From the NCBI GenBank assembly GCA_030589835.1, contig JAUUZS010000192.1, positions 1-7,629 on the forward strand: a stretch of 7,629 nucleotides of DNA. The letters run 5' to 3'. Positions within the stretch are counted from its first letter, which is position 1. Every line of letters starts with the position of its first letter. A program made the translations under genes and the position numbers. Below the pieces are notes generated by a model that did no database searches, was not told the origin of the DNA, and saw only the letters and a list, made by a program, of their open reading frames with translations. Origin of the DNA: Cyclobacteriaceae bacterium. Its GTDB lineage: Bacteria > Bacteroidota > Bacteroidia > Cytophagales > Cyclobacteriaceae. Below are positions 1-6,334 of this stretch, piece by piece.

Positions 1-1403
1 AGATGTATGAAAGGATTTTTCTTAGTTCGGAAACTTCAGAAATCCGGCTTTATGGCATGAACGGAGAGGATAAATTTGATGTCGCCGGTGAGGTTTCACA
101 AAGCATAAAAGTAAGAATTATTGGCGGTAAGGGAAAGGACGTCATCACAGATCATTCCAAGGTATCGGGATTGAGAAAACAAACCATTTTATATGATAAT
201 AAATCAAATACAACCCTATCTCAAACGGGAGAAATAAAAGATTTGACCACCGACAAGGATCCCTTGATCAATGATTATAATCGCAAACAATTTAGATATA
301 GCCTCCCGAAGCCAATAATCTATCCCGGGTACAATCCTGATGACGGCATCTTTATCGGGGCAGGAGTAATATTTAAAAGACAAGGATTTAGAAAGGACCC
401 GTTTAAATCTAAACATATAATCATGGCGGATATCGCCCCTCATTCCAAATCGTACGATTTATCCTATTCAGGGACATTTACTGAAATGATAGGTAAATGG
501 GATTTTATTCTCAATGCAAATATTTTTGCCCCCAGCTATACAGATTATTTTTATGGATATGGAAATGAGACCACATTTGATAAGGAAAAATTTGAGCTGG
601 ATTCAAGGTATTATAGTTCCAGATATGTTCAGTATATTTTTTATCCTGAATTTGAACGGAAATCAAAAAATGAGCTACATCATTTTTTGATAGGAGGTGG
701 TTATCAGTCGGTGAACGTGAAATCGAGCCTAAATAACTTGAATGGCGACCAGGATCGATTTATTATTACGTATGCCAAATCACTTGAGTATCAACTTATG
801 GATGTACACCGGCATTATATGGCACTTTACGGCTCCTATACTTTTGACAATACCAACAGCACCTACTTTCCTCTTGAAGGATTAAAATGGAACATATTTA
901 TGATTGGCCTTGAAGATGTCGACGACAAAGAGGTCGATGTTAACTATCAGCGCTTACGCACAGACCTTTCTTATTATTATACGTTTGGGAGGTTTCTTAA
1001 AACTACCCTCGCCTTGCGAGCTGGGGGCACGTATACCAATAGTGATTTTGAGTTTTATCAGGCAGCGAAAAGCGGAGGAAGCAATACCTTTCGTGGAGCG
1101 CGTAAATTCAGATTTTATGGTAGTCACTTATTCTATCAAAACACTGATTTAAGAATTAAACTATTTAATATCAACAACCTGATCATTCCTACCTCATTTG
1201 GCATGGTCCTTTTTCATGATTTCGGAAGAGTATGGATGAAAGATGATCCATCGACCGCTAGTGGCACATCCAACAAAATGCATCGGGCATGGGGTGGTGG
1301 CATTTGGTTGGCACCGTTAAATAAAATTTCATTTGGACTTGATTATTCAAGATCAACACTTGATGAAGATGCCTTATATCTTCGATTGGGCTTCTTCTTT
1401 TAA
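1..1403 (+). CDS. BamA/TamA-like (Omp85) outer-membrane barrel protein, 5' end outside the window
   Basis: This is the C-terminal part (466 residues visible) of a large outer-membrane protein. The frame is open to the left edge, so the ATG at position 3 is probably internal. Residues 1 to about 75 form a beta-rich linker with short Gly/Asp motifs (LYGMNGEDKF, IIGGKGKD). From about residue 95 the sequence alternates aromatic and polar residues like barrel strands. An Omp85-style loop motif, NTFRGARKFRFYG, lies near residues 361-373 and is followed by TDLRIKLF. The chain ends LYLRLGFFF, with the terminal Phe typical of proteins inserted by the BAM machinery. Family knowledge: in Bacteroidota this kind of linker plus barrel often follows an N-terminal calcineurin-like phosphoesterase domain. 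That part would lie upstream and cannot be seen, so it is inferred. The next gene follows after 71 bases on the same strand. The barrel assignment is firm; substrate and role are unknown. Confidence 0.8.
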   Translation, partial: MYERIFLSSETSEIRLYGMNGEDKFDVAGEVSQSIKVRIIGGKGKDVITDHSKVSGLRKQTILYDNKSNTTLSQTGEIKDLTTDKDPLINDYNRKQFRYSLPKPIIYPGYNPDDGIFIGAGVIFKRQGFRKDPFKSKHIIMADIAPHSKSYDLSYSGTFTEMIGKWDFILNANIFAPSYTDYFYGYGNETTFDKEKFELDSRYYSSRYVQYIFYPEFERKSKNELHHFLIGGGYQSVNVKSSLNNLNGDQDRFIITYAKSLEYQLMDVHRHYMALYGSYTFDNTNSTYFPLEGLKWNIFMIGLEDVDDKEVDVNYQRLRTDLSYYYTFGRFLKTTLALRAGGTYTNSDFEFYQAAKSGGSNTFRGARKFRFYGSHLFYQNTDLRIKLFNINNLIIPTSFGMVLFHDFGRVWMKDDPSTASGTSNKMHRAWGGGIWLAPLNKISFGLDYSRSTLDEDALYLRLGFFF

Positions 1404-1474
1404 TTCTATTTAACTTGCATTGGCTCATAATTTATTTTTATATTCAACTTTATTATTATTAATCCTAAAATTTA

Positions 1475-2707
1475 ATGGAAGATTTCCCGACTATTTTAGT
1501 CAAAGCAGAAAAGGCAGTAACTGACATTCTTCTATCACTTCCTGAATCGATGGTTTATCATAACCTCAATCATACCAGGGAGGTGGTAAAAGCAGCCGAT
1601 AAAATAGGGGCTTACGTCAATCTTACGGAAGAAGAAAAGGAAATCCTATTGCTTTCAGCTTGGTTCCATGACACAGGTTTTAAATTTGGATATGACAATC
1701 ATGAGGAGAAAAGTATAGAAATTGCCAAAGAATTTTTAGCTCAAAACAATTATGATAAAGATAAAACCGAGAAGATTGTTTCCGGGATTAATTCTACCAG
1801 ACTTGAGCTAGAACCTGAAACATTGACCGAACGCGTGCTGAATGATGCGGATTTTTTTCACCTATCAAAAAAATCATATTTCGATCACTTGCTTCTCTTA
1901 AAAAGTGAACTGGAACTCACCACCGGTAAAAAAATGGATGATGCTGATTGGTTTGAGGAAAACCTCAAATTCTTGAAATCGCATAAATATTATACCGAAT
2001 ATGGCAAGTCTGTTCTTGTCCCAAAAGTGGATAAAAACATAGACTCACAGTATAAGATGCTCAAGAAGCTAGGACGCATGCAGGATGAGGCCATAGGCAA
2101 AGATCTGCATCTCGACCCTGAAAAAATCAAGGAGCTGAAAAAGAAATTGAAAAAAGTAGAAGGCAGGCCGGACCGGGGTATAGAAACCATGTTTCGTCTT
2201 ACTTCCAGAAATCACCTTCAATTGAGTGCTATGGCCGATAATAAGGCCAACATACTCATTTCTGTCAATTCCATAATTATTTCCATTATCATTAGCGGGC
2301 TGATAAAATCACTTGACAATCATGATCACCTGGTCATCCCTACATACATGATCTTAACCATCAATGTCGTGACCATAGTTTTTGCCATTATGGCTTTACG
2401 TCCTAATGTGACTAAAGGAAAATTTACCAGGAAAGATATTGAGGAAAAAAATACAAATCTTTTGTTCTTTGGAAACTTCCATGGTATGAACCGCAATGAT
2501 TACAAATGGGGAATGGTAGAGATGATGAACGATTCCAATTATTTGTATTCAAGCCTAATAGACGACATCTATTTCCTTGGAAAAGTGCTTGGCAAAAAAT
2601 ATAGATTCCTGAGATGGTCCTACAACATATTTATGTATGGAATTATTATTGCCGTATTTGCATTTGTCATCGCCAACATCAACTATATCAGGAATATCAA
2701 TATTTAA
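1475..2707 (+). CDS. HD-domain phosphohydrolase fused to a Pycsar-effector-type (PycTM/DUF5706) membrane domain
   Basis: The protein has 410 residues and two modules. Residues 1 to about 185 form an HD-superfamily metal-dependent phosphohydrolase: H29/H33 in YHNLNHT, the H65-D66 doublet in AWFHDTGF, H76 in DNHEEKS, and D124/D126 in VLNDADFFHL, so the metal ligands appear intact. A charged, Lys-rich helical linker (about 194-230) follows. Residues 236 to about 405 resemble the PycTM family: an RLTSRNHLQLSAMADNKAN entry motif, membrane helices near 260-277 and 287-308, a cytosolic loop, and a third helix near 384-402. Family knowledge: PycTM proteins are membrane effectors of Pycsar defence, triggered by cCMP or cUMP from a PycC cyclase. 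Similar HD fusions occur in Bacteroidota without an obvious cyclase. None is visible here, so a defence role is inference and a housekeeping nucleotide-metabolism role is equally possible. The ATG has an AT-rich leader with no Shine-Dalgarno. A weak promoter candidate (TTGC, 20 bases, TATATTCA at 1415-1446) lies upstream, though cotranscription with the barrel gene is possible. Confidence 0.85.
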   Translation: MEDFPTILVKAEKAVTDILLSLPESMVYHNLNHTREVVKAADKIGAYVNLTEEEKEILLLSAWFHDTGFKFGYDNHEEKSIEIAKEFLAQNNYDKDKTEKIVSGINSTRLELEPETLTERVLNDADFFHLSKKSYFDHLLLLKSELELTTGKKMDDADWFEENLKFLKSHKYYTEYGKSVLVPKVDKNIDSQYKMLKKLGRMQDEAIGKDLHLDPEKIKELKKKLKKVEGRPDRGIETMFRLTSRNHLQLSAMADNKANILISVNSIIISIIISGLIKSLDNHDHLVIPTYMILTINVVTIVFAIMALRPNVTKGKFTRKDIEEKNTNLLFFGNFHGMNRNDYKWGMVEMMNDSNYLYSSLIDDIYFLGKVLGKKYRFLRWSYNIFMYGIIIAVFAFVIANINYIRNINI

Positions 2708-2711
2708 CATA

Positions 2712-3452
2712 TCAGTACATATCTTCTTCTTGTGCTTTTAACCACAATGGAGAGGCTCCTAATTTCCAGAAAAAATATATCTTCAAATACCGCGAATATG
2801 CATGAAACAAACCGGGGGCAGCCATTCTTCCGGCAGACGAATATACTCGTTCTTTTAGCTGCTTTATTCTCCCCAACCTGTTGATCCTTAGACATAAGTC
2901 TGCATTTTCCAGGACTGGCAATTCATGATTGAATCCTCCTGTTTTATTAAAATCTGATTTTCTGCAAAACATAGCCTGATCCCAGAAAAGCACCCTGAAT
3001 CCATAACACATACATCGTATGGGGTTATAAATAAATGAACCCAGAAGCGCTTTCAGGTTATATTGCAGGATAAGGGATTTTTTTATTTTTCCCGCTCCTT
3101 TTTTAACATTGGTAAAACCTGCAAGGGTTATTTTTTTATTATTCAACGTTTCAGAAACAATGCCTACCAAATTCGATGGTACTTTCGTGTCGGCATGCAA
3201 AAAAACAATCAATTCCCCGTTTGCATGATATGCGCCTTCGTTTAGCTGTAATGCCCGGGACTTCCCAATTACCCGTATAAGCTTATACCCTTTTTCCTCA
3301 ATCATACAGGCCGTCTCATCTTTGCTAGACCCATCGACAAAGATAATCTCAAAGGGCAAAGGAACCAGCTGCTCAAGGTTACTAAACAATTCAGGAAGTA
3401 TTTTTTCATCATTCAATGTAGGAATGATAATCGAAACCTTTTTCAATGCCAT
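2712..3452 (-). CDS. Family-2 glycosyltransferase, TIGR04283-like
   Basis: A 246-residue cytosolic GT-A glycosyltransferase. It opens with KKVSIIIPTLNDEKILP, the nucleotide-sugar binding strand. FVDGSSKDET (38-47) follows, then KSRALQLNEGAYHANGE (64-80) and FLHADT (84-89), whose HAD takes the place of the metal-binding DxD. Later come FWDQAMFCRK (156-165), GGF (172-174) and an acidic VLENADLCLRINRLG stretch (180-194) where relatives usually have a MED motif. This order and length fit the TIGR04283 transferases, which are annotated from arsenosugar or selenodomain-associated clusters. The companion genes of those clusters (a DUF2064-type nucleotidyltransferase, radical SAM proteins) are absent, so the acceptor cannot be named. 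There is no membrane anchor. The gene is on the same strand as the regulator operon but 121 bases after it, and I see no convincing promoter or terminator in that gap. It converges on the HD-PycTM gene with 4 bases between the stops. Confidence 0.82.
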   Translation of the reverse strand: MALKKVSIIIPTLNDEKILPELFSNLEQLVPLPFEIIFVDGSSKDETACMIEEKGYKLIRVIGKSRALQLNEGAYHANGELIVFLHADTKVPSNLVGIVSETLNNKKITLAGFTNVKKGAGKIKKSLILQYNLKALLGSFIYNPIRCMCYGFRVLFWDQAMFCRKSDFNKTGGFNHELPVLENADLCLRINRLGRIKQLKERVYSSAGRMAAPGLFHAYSRYLKIYFFWKLGASPLWLKAQEEDMY

Positions 3453-3573
3453 AGAGATTAAAAATATCGCATTGATTCTTACACAATTGACATTAAGGAG
3501 ACAATTGCCGCGTATTTGAACGCCTACGAATAATTCATTGCAGATATGACGTGGAAGCGACTTATGTCGGAAG

Positions 3574-4317
3574 TCAGAAGTTTAGGCTTTCACGCAGTCG
3601 GTGGTATCCTGATTTGCTTACAGGAATCGTCTTATTGTTTTTTAGCTTAATAATATACCCTTCTTTTTCATACAATTCGATTTGCTCAACAAAATCAACG
3701 CGAACCGTATAGGAGCGATGTACCCTTACGAAGGATTGTTTAGGTAAATGATTTTCAAAAAATTTCATTGTTTTTTGCTTCAGGTATTTACCATCAGCGG
3801 TATAGATCATCACATAATCGTCCTGGGATTCTAAATACTCTACATCCTGAATATAAATGATTTTTATTTTTGAACCAGTTTTTACAGCGATTCGATCTAT
3901 GGTATCAATTTGCACCCGATGCTCCTCAATTGCCACCATTACATTATTTGCTTTTTCCTTGTTGTCAATCAATTCTTTAGCTTTATTGAATGCTGTAGTT
4001 AGCCGCTCTTTGGAATACGGCTTTAGCAAATAATCAACTGCGCTTCTTTCAAACGCTTTTACCGCATAGTTGTCATAGGCAGTAATAAAAATCGTATGTG
4101 GGATTTCATCCAATAGCTCAAGCATTTCAAAACCATTAAGCTTTGGCATTTGAATATCTAAAAAAATCAGATCCGGATTCAGTTCTGTTATCCCTTTCAA
4201 GCCTTCAAATCCATTTTCATATACTCCGACAATCTCTACTTCCTGAAACTCGCCCAGAAATTTTTTAAGTAAAGACCTCGCCAGAGGCTCATCGTCAATT
4301 AGTATAACTCGTATCAT
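3574..4317 (-). CDS. LytTR-family two-component response regulator
   Basis: A 247-residue regulator with a complete receiver domain at residues 1 to about 120: acidic pocket D8-D9, phospho-acceptor D54 in FLDIQMPKLNG, T79 in FITAYD and K99 in LLKP. A linker leads to a LytTR DNA-binding domain at about 142-245, recognisable by IYIQDVEYLESQDDYVMIY, the FVRVHRSYTV signature (196-205) and the final PVSKSGYHRL. Family knowledge: LytTR domains bind pairs of short direct repeats spaced about two helical turns apart, as dimers. A pair of 15-base repeats with 21-base spacing lies in the leader of this operon and is a candidate target. The ATG lies 23 bases inside the 3' end of the kinase gene, so translation is probably coupled. 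No alternative start fits, because residues 2-10 are already the first receiver strand. Confidence 0.93.
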   Translation of the reverse strand: MIRVILIDDEPLARSLLKKFLGEFQEVEIVGVYENGFEGLKGITELNPDLIFLDIQMPKLNGFEMLELLDEIPHTIFITAYDNYAVKAFERSAVDYLLKPYSKERLTTAFNKAKELIDNKEKANNVMVAIEEHRVQIDTIDRIAVKTGSKIKIIYIQDVEYLESQDDYVMIYTADGKYLKQKTMKFFENHLPKQSFVRVHRSYTVRVDFVEQIELYEKEGYIIKLKNNKTIPVSKSGYHRLRESLNF

Positions 4318-5374
4318 GCATTCCGTTTTGAGGAAAGGTTATCGTTGCTAAAAATTTGCCATTTTCTTTTCCGACAGAAATCAAATCTTCTCTACCAAAA
4401 GTCAATTTCAGTCTTTGTCGTATATTTTGCAAGCCAATTCCATTTCCGGGTATTGTTTTTTTAAGGCTATCGTCAATATCATTTTCTACTTGTACTTTTA
4501 GAAATCCCTGAAAACAATCAGCTGTGATACGGATTTCTACATTATCAAGAGATTCGCTCAATCCATGTTTTATAGCATTTTCGACAATTGGCTGAAGGAT
4601 CAACGATGGAATGGAAGCATTAAAACATTTTTTCGCTATGTCTTTTTTAATAATTAAGCGATCCCCAAAACGTACTTTTTCAATATCGAGGTATAAGGAT
4701 ATATTATCTATCTCTTCGGAGAATTTTCGCATTGTGTCGGGCTTTTCGGCAATAGAGAACCTCAAAAATTCGGATAATTTCAACACCATTTCCTGTGCCT
4801 TGTTTGATTCGGTCACCGTTAACGCACTAATGGAATTCAGGCTATTAAACAAAAAATGTGGATTGATCTGGCTCTTAAGTGCATTAAGCTCAGCTACCTT
4901 TATGTTTGTTTTGAGGCCGGATTCTACGGTGATTTTTTCCAGGAAATTGGTATAATACATAATCAGGTAGTACACCAGCACAATCAGGATGTATTCCAGG
5001 ATTCCGATAATCACCCGCCACATGAGTGTGAGGTTAAAAAACTCCTTATATCCTTCATTTAAAACCGGAATCGAAATCATGCTGTAATACCCAAACAGCA
5101 ATAACACAACAATAGTAATAGAAAAGGCGGATACGTGATTTAATATCAGGTTCCCAACATTATTGGTTTCCATCTGGCTGAATTTCACAGCAAACCAAAG
5201 CCCAATACCAATTAATGCATAAAGCAGGTTAAACAATATACTATCGACCAGGGTCAGATAAATGGATGCGTTGTAAAAGTTATACAGGGAAAAACCATGT
5301 ATCAACGCAATCAGGGTCCAGAATGTGGCATACAGTATCAGGTTACGCCGACTGTTGGCAATAGGGTGAATCAT
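4295..5374 (-). CDS. LytS-type sensor histidine kinase (His_kinase family)
   Basis: A 359-residue inner-membrane kinase. Four hydrophobic helices lie near residues 12-32, 40-64, 76-97 and 119-141 with only short loops, so there is no large extracytoplasmic sensor domain. A short coiled segment leads to the phospho-acceptor motif LKSQINPHFLFNSLNSI with H173. The ATPase part has the N-box LILQPIVENAIKHGL (N265) and a Gly box PGNGIGLQNIRQRL (308-321). The DxGxG segment is degenerate (VENDIDDS), which is common in this family. Family knowledge: LytS/YpdA-like kinases phosphorylate LytTR regulators, and the partner is encoded immediately downstream with a 23-base overlap. The LiaF-like gene ends 18 bases upstream, so all three are almost certainly one operon. 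With so little sensor domain of its own, the kinase may take its signal from the membrane or from the LiaF-like protein, which is inference. Confidence 0.93.
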   Translation of the reverse strand: MIHPIANSRRNLILYATFWTLIALIHGFSLYNFYNASIYLTLVDSILFNLLYALIGIGLWFAVKFSQMETNNVGNLILNHVSAFSITIVVLLLFGYYSMISIPVLNEGYKEFFNLTLMWRVIIGILEYILIVLVYYLIMYYTNFLEKITVESGLKTNIKVAELNALKSQINPHFLFNSLNSISALTVTESNKAQEMVLKLSEFLRFSIAEKPDTMRKFSEEIDNISLYLDIEKVRFGDRLIIKKDIAKKCFNASIPSLILQPIVENAIKHGLSESLDNVEIRITADCFQGFLKVQVENDIDDSLKKTIPGNGIGLQNIRQRLKLTFGREDLISVGKENGKFLATITFPQNGMHDTSYTN

Positions 5375-5392
5375 GATATTAGCTCTAAGGAA

Positions 5393-6196
5393 TTAATAAG
5401 ATTTGATCTCACCTCCTCCAAACATCACCAATCCCTTCACGACAAGTTGTTGTGTATTGTCTCTTACATGTTCCGGGCCAATCATTCTCTTATCTGAGGT
5501 ACCGCCAAATACAGCCACTACTTCGCTCTTTATTTGCCATGTTGGGGGCACAATCAGGGTCCACCCGCCAAACATCGCAAATACCTCAAGCTCAATAATG
5601 CCATCGGCTAATTTTGATTGGGTGAGTATGATCTCCATGCCACCAAATATACAGGTAACTTTTCCTCCCTTAAAATTCTCTGAGGTGACCATTTTCTTCC
5701 CTCCGCCAAAAATGGCTACTTCGTCTATATAATCCTGATCTCCATTTGAGAATGTGAAGGTGCTGCTATCCTTCGGTGCATGTGGATTATCAGATTTTGC
5801 TCCAGGTCTTCTCGAATGCCCCTTACCTGTGTTTTCCCATCCTATTTTTCCCATTTTTCCTTTTAATAATAAGGAGGTTCCGATTACGATCAATACCAGG
5901 TACCAGAAAAAATTGGTGTTATCAGCAAACAAATCGAAAAATCCCGGCCACATATTAGGTAGTATATCTGATAGCAGAAAAACACTCCCAATGCTGATCA
6001 ATGCTATTCCCGGTCCGATTTTATCTGAAGTCAATAACACAAATACACCAAGTGTAATTAAGAAAAACTGCCAGGTCCATATCCACCATGGAATAAAATC
6101 AGGCATAATCTTGATGTTGTCAATAATCAGAACCAATCCTATAAATACGAAAATCAGCCCTACCAAATGTCGTTTGTCTCTAATATATGGTGCCAT
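5393..6196 (-). CDS. LiaF-like membrane protein with four helices and a FGG-repeat C-terminal domain
   Basis: A 267-residue protein. Residues 1-112 contain four hydrophobic helices (about 11-27, 35-56, 62-77, 93-111), resembling the LiaF/LiaI-type N-terminal membrane domain. A polar linker rich in Gly, Lys, Ser and Pro (about 113-155) follows. The C-terminal domain (about 156-267) carries five FGG motifs at 163, 184, 209, 230 and 259, each in a short beta segment (AIFGG, CIFGG, AMFGG, AVFGG, VMFGG). This matches the stacked beta repeat of the LiaF C-terminal ('cell wall-active antibiotics response') family. In Firmicutes LiaF restrains the LiaRS system. Here the protein is first in an operon with a LytS-type kinase and a LytTR regulator, so a similar signal-modulating role is a reasonable inference. 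The start at 6196 directly precedes the first helix. A candidate promoter and a 21-base-spaced direct repeat lie just upstream. Confidence 0.85.
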   Translation of the reverse strand: MAPYIRDKRHLVGLIFVFIGLVLIIDNIKIMPDFIPWWIWTWQFFLITLGVFVLLTSDKIGPGIALISIGSVFLLSDILPNMWPGFFDLFADNTNFFWYLVLIVIGTSLLLKGKMGKIGWENTGKGHSRRPGAKSDNPHAPKDSSTFTFSNGDQDYIDEVAIFGGGKKMVTSENFKGGKVTCIFGGMEIILTQSKLADGIIELEVFAMFGGWTLIVPPTWQIKSEVVAVFGGTSDKRMIGPEHVRDNTQQLVVKGLVMFGGGEIKSY

Positions 6197-6213
6197 AGTT
6201 TTATAATTTAATG

Positions 6214-6245
6214 ATAAGGTAAAAGTAGCCGTGCCAGATCACAAA
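6214..6245 (-). promoter_or_regulatory. Candidate Bacteroidota-type promoter for the LiaF-like/kinase/regulator operon
   Basis: Read on the minus strand, TTTG (6245-6242) is followed after 20 bases by TACCTTAT (6221-6214), close to the Bacteroidota consensus of TTTG, about 19-20 bases, TAnnTTTG. The match in the second box is partial (TA and the first TT agree). An overlapping alternative is TACTTTTA at 6227-6220, with less suitable spacing. Initiation would fall about 10 bases before the ATG at 6196. The position, next to the direct repeats at 6256-6291, makes it more credible than the match alone. Confidence 0.35.
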
Positions 6246-6255
6246 AATCAGATCA

Positions 6256-6291
6256 AATCGGTAAATGACCTCAACTAATCGGTAAGCGACC
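6256..6291 (-). promoter_or_regulatory. Pair of 15-base direct repeats with 21-base period, candidate LytTR operator
   Basis: On the minus strand the copies are GGTCGCTTACCGATT (6291-6277) and GGTCATTTACCGATT (6270-6256). They are identical at 13 of 15 positions, and the start-to-start distance is 21 bases, two helical turns. LytTR regulators such as AgrA recognise two direct repeats with this period, usually just upstream of the -35 region. Here the nearer copy ends about 10 bases before the candidate -33 box of an operon that encodes a LytTR regulator. The repeat and spacing are directly visible; the identity of the binding protein is inferred. Confidence 0.45.
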
Positions 6292-6334
6292 GGTTTTTTT
6301 CAGTAGGACGATAATCATGATATGGTATAGTTCT

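Noticed and set aside
111..145. GGKGKD motif in the barrel protein linker, like RTX calcium-binding repeats
   Set aside because: Only one good copy with no nonapeptide periodicity. It fits the beta-rich linker of this protein type better than an RTX domain.
3483..3507. Two ACAATTG copies 18 bases apart between regulator and glycosyltransferase
   Set aside because: Seven-base repeats in AT-rich DNA are expected by chance, and the spacing does not match a known regulator geometry.
3553..3575. Small hairpin (CGAC-TTAT-GTCG) just after the response regulator
   Set aside because: The stem is four to five pairs with no T tract on either strand, too weak to call a terminator.
4611..4955. Open frame of 114 codons on the + strand within the kinase gene
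   Set aside because: It is antisense to the conserved H-box and N-box region of the kinase and has no family features of its own.
5754..6206. Open frame of 150 codons on the + strand opposite the LiaF-like gene
   Set aside because: It lies wholly opposite a well-supported membrane protein, has no recognisable domain, and is explained by the codon bias of the real gene. The same holds for the + frame at 5403-5732.
6278..6300. CGGT-AAGCG-ACCG stem followed by a T run on the + strand, terminator-like
   Set aside because: The stem is only four pairs, no + strand gene ends upstream of it, and it is contained in the direct-repeat region. It would not work as a terminator for the minus-strand genes.
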